Part shown: positions 60,615-64,000 of the stretch, piece after piece | Position numbering within the stretch: the stretch's first letter is position 1 | Layout of the letters: every line of letters starts with the position of its first letter | Assembly: GCA_016192995.1 (NCBI GenBank) | Contig: JACPTB010000007.1 | Coordinates: 62,001-126,000, forward strand | Reading direction: 5' to 3' | Length of the DNA stretch: 64,000 nt | Origin: Candidatus Woesearchaeota archaeon | GTDB taxonomy: Archaea; Nanobdellota; Nanobdellia; Woesearchaeales; DSVV01 | Position numbers and translations under genes: made by a program | Notes under the pieces: model-generated | Seen by the model: the letters and a program-made list of their open reading frames with translations, nothing else | What the model was told of the DNA's origin: nothing | Databases searched by the model: none

Positions 60615-62289
60615 CACAATGGATTTTCAACCTTCTTTTGATATTCTTTGCTCTTATGAGAACCTTGAGCTTGCTTTTTCCAAAGCAAGAAGAGGAAAAA
60701 CGCTTAAGCCTTATATTATTGAATTTGAGCAAAGTCTCAAAGCAAATTTAATGCTACTTCGAAATGAACTTCTGTTTCATACCTATAAACCAAAACCATT
60801 AGAGACTTTTATTATTAGAGATCCAAAAACACGAAAGATTAGCAAATCTGATTTTAGAGACCGTGTTGTCCATCATGCATTCTGCAATATTATTGAACCA
60901 TTATTTGATAAGCAATTTATCTTTGATAATTATGCAAACAGAATAGGCAAAGGAGCATTTAAAGCAATTGAACGGTTTGACGAATTCAAAAGAAAAGTAT
61001 CAAAGAATAACAACAGAATTGCATATATTCTCAAAGCAGACATTAAACATTATTTTGATACAGTCGATCATTCTATTCTTATGTTAATTATTAAGAGGAG
61101 TATAAAAGATGAAAGGATTTTGCAATTAATTAAAATAATTCTTTCAAATCACAACACAACAGAACAAGGTAAAGGAATGCCTTTAGGAAATCTTACTTCT
61201 CAATTCTTAGCAAATGTATACCTTAATGAACTTGACCAATTTATTAAGCATACATTAAAAGCGAAATATTACATAAGATATGTTGATGATTTCGTAATTT
61301 TAGATAGCTCAAAAGAAGTATTGGAGAAGTACAGAGAAAAGATTGATTATTTTCTTAGCAAGAATCTTTTGCTGCAATTGCATCCAGACAAATCAAAGAT
61401 TCTCAAATTGCATTCTGGCATTCTTTTTCTTGGTTTTCGTATTTTTTATTATCATAAATTGATACGAAAGAAAAACATCAGAAAATTTCATGGCAAGTTA
61501 AAAGAAATGAAGCGATTACATGAAAAGAATCTAATCGAACGAGAAAAAGTAATAGAACGTTTTGAAGGATGGCTTGCATATATCTCCCATGCAGACACAT
61601 ACAAATATAAGCGTAGCATTACAAAAATAATAAATCGTGATTTTCCAATTGACAAAAAAGTTCAGATCATTAATCTTAAAAAGCATGAATCTTTTGCGAA
61701 GAAAGTTGAACAAAGTAACTTTCAATTTTCACAGCAAAAAACATTACAATTACTGAAAAAGAATGTTTCTATCAAAGATATTGCGCTTGGAAGAAATATC
61801 AAAGAAGCAACAGTATGGGAGCATATTGCGCAGCTTATTGAGTTCAATCAATTGTTTGTTTATGATGTTATTCAGAAAGAAAAAGCAGAAAAGATAAAAC
61901 GCTGCATAAGAACTGAAAAGGATAAGCTTAAAGAAATAATGCAGAAAGTAAACGATAAATCAGTTACTTTCAATGAAATTAACTGTGTTCTTGCCAGTGT
62001 TAAAGCAAGACATAGAAAGAAAAGCATTTTTCAAATCATTAAATGGTATAAAATAACAAACTGTTATAGAAAGTGTTACATAAATCAAAAACAAAGAGAA
62101 ATTTGCAGTCAGAAATTTACTTATTTTGCTTCTCAGAATCCAACATTAGCAATGAAACAGAAAGAGTTCTTGGATTTATTCAATAACCATATGAAAATAT
62201 GCGTTCTTCCAGAATATGAAAAAAGAAAATACGTATCGTGGAAAGAGTTTGAGAGAGATAAAACAATCATTGTAACAGTAAAAAACTAA
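60595..62289 (+). CDS. DGR reverse transcriptase with C-terminal helix-turn-helix extension
   Basis: This 564-residue reverse transcriptase has a palm with LKADIKHYFDTVDH (motif A), LGNLTSQ (about residues 197-203, the DGR form of the usual QGxxxSP) and YVDD (about 229-232). A thumb region runs to about 350. The rest (about 378-460) contains QKTLQLLKKNVSIKDIALGR followed by NIKEATVWEHIAQLIEFNQL and a later VTFNEINCVLASVKAR, which resembles the HTH_40/RQC-C domain of YpbB and helicases. Typical DGR RTs are 300-420 residues and lack this. An alternative start is ATG 60619 (MDFQPSFDIL), about 26 bases after a TATA-like TTTATAAT. It copies TR RNA into A-mutated cDNA. Confidence 0.93.
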   Translation: MMFGVSYTMDFQPSFDILCSYENLELAFSKARRGKTLKPYIIEFEQSLKANLMLLRNELLFHTYKPKPLETFIIRDPKTRKISKSDFRDRVVHHAFCNIIEPLFDKQFIFDNYANRIGKGAFKAIERFDEFKRKVSKNNNRIAYILKADIKHYFDTVDHSILMLIIKRSIKDERILQLIKIILSNHNTTEQGKGMPLGNLTSQFLANVYLNELDQFIKHTLKAKYYIRYVDDFVILDSSKEVLEKYREKIDYFLSKNLLLQLHPDKSKILKLHSGILFLGFRIFYYHKLIRKKNIRKFHGKLKEMKRLHEKNLIEREKVIERFEGWLAYISHADTYKYKRSITKIINRDFPIDKKVQIINLKKHESFAKKVEQSNFQFSQQKTLQLLKKNVSIKDIALGRNIKEATVWEHIAQLIEFNQLFVYDVIQKEKAEKIKRCIRTEKDKLKEIMQKVNDKSVTFNEINCVLASVKARHRKKSIFQIIKWYKITNCYRKCYINQKQREICSQKFTYFASQNPTLAMKQKEFLDLFNNHMKICVLPEYEKRKYVSWKEFERDKTIIVTVKN

Positions 62290-62292
62290 TAT

Positions 62293-63198
62293 TCATCCTG
62301 CCAGCAACGCAATATATTTCGTTGCCTGTTGAATGTCATCTTTGATGGAAACATTGCTTGACTTTTTCATGGCAAATTTAATCGCAAGCCATAATGTGTA
62401 ATTGACAATAGCAAAACAAGTAATCATCACAAGAATTTTTATATTTTCAGATAATGGGACTTCAATCAGTTTTGAACATGCTAAAATAATCAGCAAGTCA
62501 ATAAAAGTTGTGAAAATGAATATTCCAAGTAAATTGAGAATAAACTTTCCATAGCCTTTTAGAGGCGGAATAAAATAGAGAAATATTCCTAACGGAAACA
62601 ACACCACTCCAAAACTAACGACAAAATAACGTAGTACAAGCATCAGCATAGTAAAAAATAATGTCAGCGCATAAACAAATGACATGATAAATTCTAAACC
62701 AATATTAACAAGATTATCTGCTGTCAATAAAAAGAATTGTGGATCAACCATAGAGAGAATTGTGCTGTTCATAACATTGCTCAAGTTCAGAATCAAATCA
62801 TAAATGTAATACGAGCCTTGAATAAGCACAATCATAATGAAAGTATTCGTAAGCATGTCTTTTGCATACGATCGTTTAATTGGGTTGGCGTTTGAGGTAA
62901 GAAAAATAAAACCCACATAGAGAAAAAAGAAAATGTAAAAGAAACTCAGAATATATCTAATAACTGACCATACATGCTGAAAAATTGCAATGGAAACATC
63001 AGCAGTAAGCAACTTCTGAACTGAAATCAACATCGGCAATAAAGGAGCATTAATTATCGTGAGAATATAGTTATACATTTTTTCTGGAATGCAGGACGCT
63101 AGATTTGTTAAGCTGCATTCGTCTTGCTCAGGTTCAGCAGCAACAAGAGGAGCAGTAATCAATAAGAGAAAAATAAAAACAAAGGTGGTTTTTTCCAT
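62293..63198 (-). CDS. VirB6/TrbL-like polytopic membrane protein
   Basis: This 301-residue protein has a signal peptide (cleavage near VAAEP), a short Cys-containing extracytoplasmic segment (ECSLTNLASCIPE), then about six membrane segments (e.g. VWSVIRYILSFFYIFFFLYVGF, MLMLVLRYFVVSFGVVLFPLG), the pattern of VirB6/TrbL channel proteins. It is in the same orientation as the PrgI-like gene at 58671. It ends 4 bases from the RT stop. Confidence 0.7.
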   Translation of the reverse strand: MEKTTFVFIFLLLITAPLVAAEPEQDECSLTNLASCIPEKMYNYILTIINAPLLPMLISVQKLLTADVSIAIFQHVWSVIRYILSFFYIFFFLYVGFIFLTSNANPIKRSYAKDMLTNTFIMIVLIQGSYYIYDLILNLSNVMNSTILSMVDPQFFLLTADNLVNIGLEFIMSFVYALTLFFTMLMLVLRYFVVSFGVVLFPLGIFLYFIPPLKGYGKFILNLLGIFIFTTFIDLLIILACSKLIEVPLSENIKILVMITCFAIVNYTLWLAIKFAMKKSSNVSIKDDIQQATKYIALLAG

Positions 63199-63422
63199 TG
63201 TAATTTTAATATTTTGTAGATAATATAAATCAACAAAAGAAAAATGAGAATATACAACAGAAGACTTAAATCATCTGAGTAAATGTTATGTAATCTTGGA
63301 AAAATTCCTCTTTTCTTCAAAGTTACAGATTGATAAGTATCTTCATCAATTTGAAGACCATGATTCTTTTCAGGAGAGCTATATTTATAATTACTATTTA
63401 TTAGGGCATTGGCTAATGCCAT
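63159..63422 (-). CDS. Small membrane protein upstream of VirB6-like gene
   Basis: This is an 87-residue protein with a polar N-terminal part (about 1-50) and a single strong membrane segment (SLLLYILIFLLLIYIIYKI). It overlaps the VirB6-like start by 40 bases and should be co-translated with it. The minus-strand TATA-like TATATTTAAATA near 63466-63478 fits as its promoter. Probably a secretion-system component; unrecognised. Confidence 0.6.
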   Translation of the reverse strand: MALANALINSNYKYSSPEKNHGLQIDEDTYQSVTLKKRGIFPRLHNIYSDDLSLLLYILIFLLLIYIIYKILKLQWKKPPLFLFFSY

Positions 63423-63538
63423 ACAATAATAATATAAAACTTATTACTAATTATCTTTCTAAAAACGCAATATTTAAATATATATTAAGTTTTTATACTA
63501 AAAAAAGCTTGTTAAACATAAACTAATAACTAAACAAA

Positions 63539-63585
63539 CCGAAAGCTTAATAAATATTCACTAACTGAATATTCAATAGGTGAAT
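63539..63585 (+). promoter_or_regulatory. Promoter with overlapping palindromic operator
   Basis: CCGAAAGCTTAATAAATA (about 63539-63556) is the BRE/TATA. The dyad ATTCACTAACTGAAT / ATTCAATAGGTGAAT (63556-63585) covers the expected transcription start and ends 6 bases before the ATG, suggesting repression by a bound protein. Confidence 0.5.
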
Positions 63586-63591
63586 ACAACC

Positions 63592-64000
63592 ATGAAATTC
63601 ATAAACCGCCATAAAGAACTGCAAAAACTGGAAGAATATTACAGACTATCAAATAAGCAACTAATGACTGTTGCTATTTCCGGACTGAGAAGAGTAGGTA
63701 AAACTACCTTAGTAAAAGAATTTATCAAAAATAAGAAAGCACTCTATCTTTTTGTTTACGATTCCAAGACTTCTACCGAATTGCTTAGGGAATTTACTGA
63801 AGAACTACGTCATCACAAAATCATTACTGAACTTGAGATGGTTGCGTCTTGGAAAGTTTTTTTTGATCTTCTTTTTGAACGCTGTAGAGATTATGTTCTC
63901 ATTTTTGACGAATTCCAAAATTTCTACACTATTGACAAAAGCGTGTTTTCCATTCTCCAGAAAAACTGCGATGAGCATAAATCAATACCATTAAACATCG
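63592..64000 (+). CDS. Archaeal P-loop ATPase, 5' part
   Basis: The frame is open from ATG 63592 past the right edge, 136 codons visible. Walker A ISGLRRVGKTTLVKEF (about residues 28-43) and Walker B YVLIFDEFQNF (about 102-112) match the archaeal ATPase family (PF01637-like), which usually has a C-terminal winged helix that may bind its own promoter. The start is well supported by the promoter and dyad just upstream. Confidence 0.85.
   Translation, partial: MKFINRHKELQKLEEYYRLSNKQLMTVAISGLRRVGKTTLVKEFIKNKKALYLFVYDSKTSTELLREFTEELRHHKIITELEMVASWKVFFDLLFERCRDYVLIFDEFQNFYTIDKSVFSILQKNCDEHKSIPLNI

Noticed and set aside
1-64000. tRNA, rRNA or CRISPR arrays
   Set aside because: I looked for T-loop GGTTCGA contexts, rRNA-like conserved stretches and regularly spaced direct repeats and found none that hold up.

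Overview
The window is AT-rich archaeal DNA, most likely from a DPANN-type archaeon (Woesearchaeota or a relative; inference). Evidence is an archaeal family-B DNA polymerase with a C-terminal PCNA-binding motif, archaeal-type AlaRS, class I CCA-adding enzyme, RNA polymerase subunit K, a FlaI/FlaJ-type pilus machine, TATA boxes about 25-30 bases upstream of many starts, and Shine-Dalgarno starts on other genes. No rRNA, tRNA or CRISPR array was recognised.

Layout. 1-1182: edge-truncated gene with a palindromic element inserted in frame. 1.4-9.1 kb: two tiny ORFs, a serine beta-lactamase-fold protein, then a FlaJ/TadC membrane protein and a FlaI-type ATPase split by a 518-residue intein, led by a small ribbon-helix-helix regulator. 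9.2-14.2 kb: a 1664-residue Cys-rich repeat surface protein. 14.2-33.2 kb: housekeeping genes (alaS, polB, a DEDD exonuclease, thymidylate kinase, dUTPase, citryl-CoA lyase with succinyl/citryl-CoA ligase subunits, pyrD) mixed with membrane proteins. 33.3-39.4 kb: a Liv-type ABC transporter whose livG and livF are separated by a VapBC-like toxin-antitoxin pair, two unknown genes and a mobile element. 39.4-56.4 kb: rpoK, cca, polyprenol kinase-like, three HIT proteins, two MNT/HEPN pairs, MoxR plus VWA genes, a pair of 5'-truncated genes meeting head to head, and others. 56.4-64 kb: an M64-like metallopeptidase lipoprotein, type IV secretion-like genes (PrgI, VirB6) and, between them on the opposite strand, a diversity-generating retroelement (DGR).

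The DGR is the most striking system. A 363-residue target gene (59142-60233) carries an 88-bp variable repeat. An 88-bp template repeat lies at 60399-60486. The two differ at 12 positions, every one an A in the template (11 A to G, 1 A to T). A GC hairpin abuts the 3' end of the variable repeat. The reverse transcriptase (60595-62289) has YVDD, the DGR-type LGxxxSQ motif and an unusual C-terminal helix-turn-helix extension. No Avd gene is visible.

The second notable system is a family of nested-palindrome, MITE-like elements of about 150-200 bp. Ten copies share one core hairpin but come with two kinds of terminal inverted repeat: GTACGTA ends with 8-bp target duplications, and GGCTCTGG ends with about 9-bp duplications. 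Two further elements (23654 and 41555) have other ends but the same nested design. They sit at stop codons, between convergent genes, and once inside a coding region without breaking the frame.
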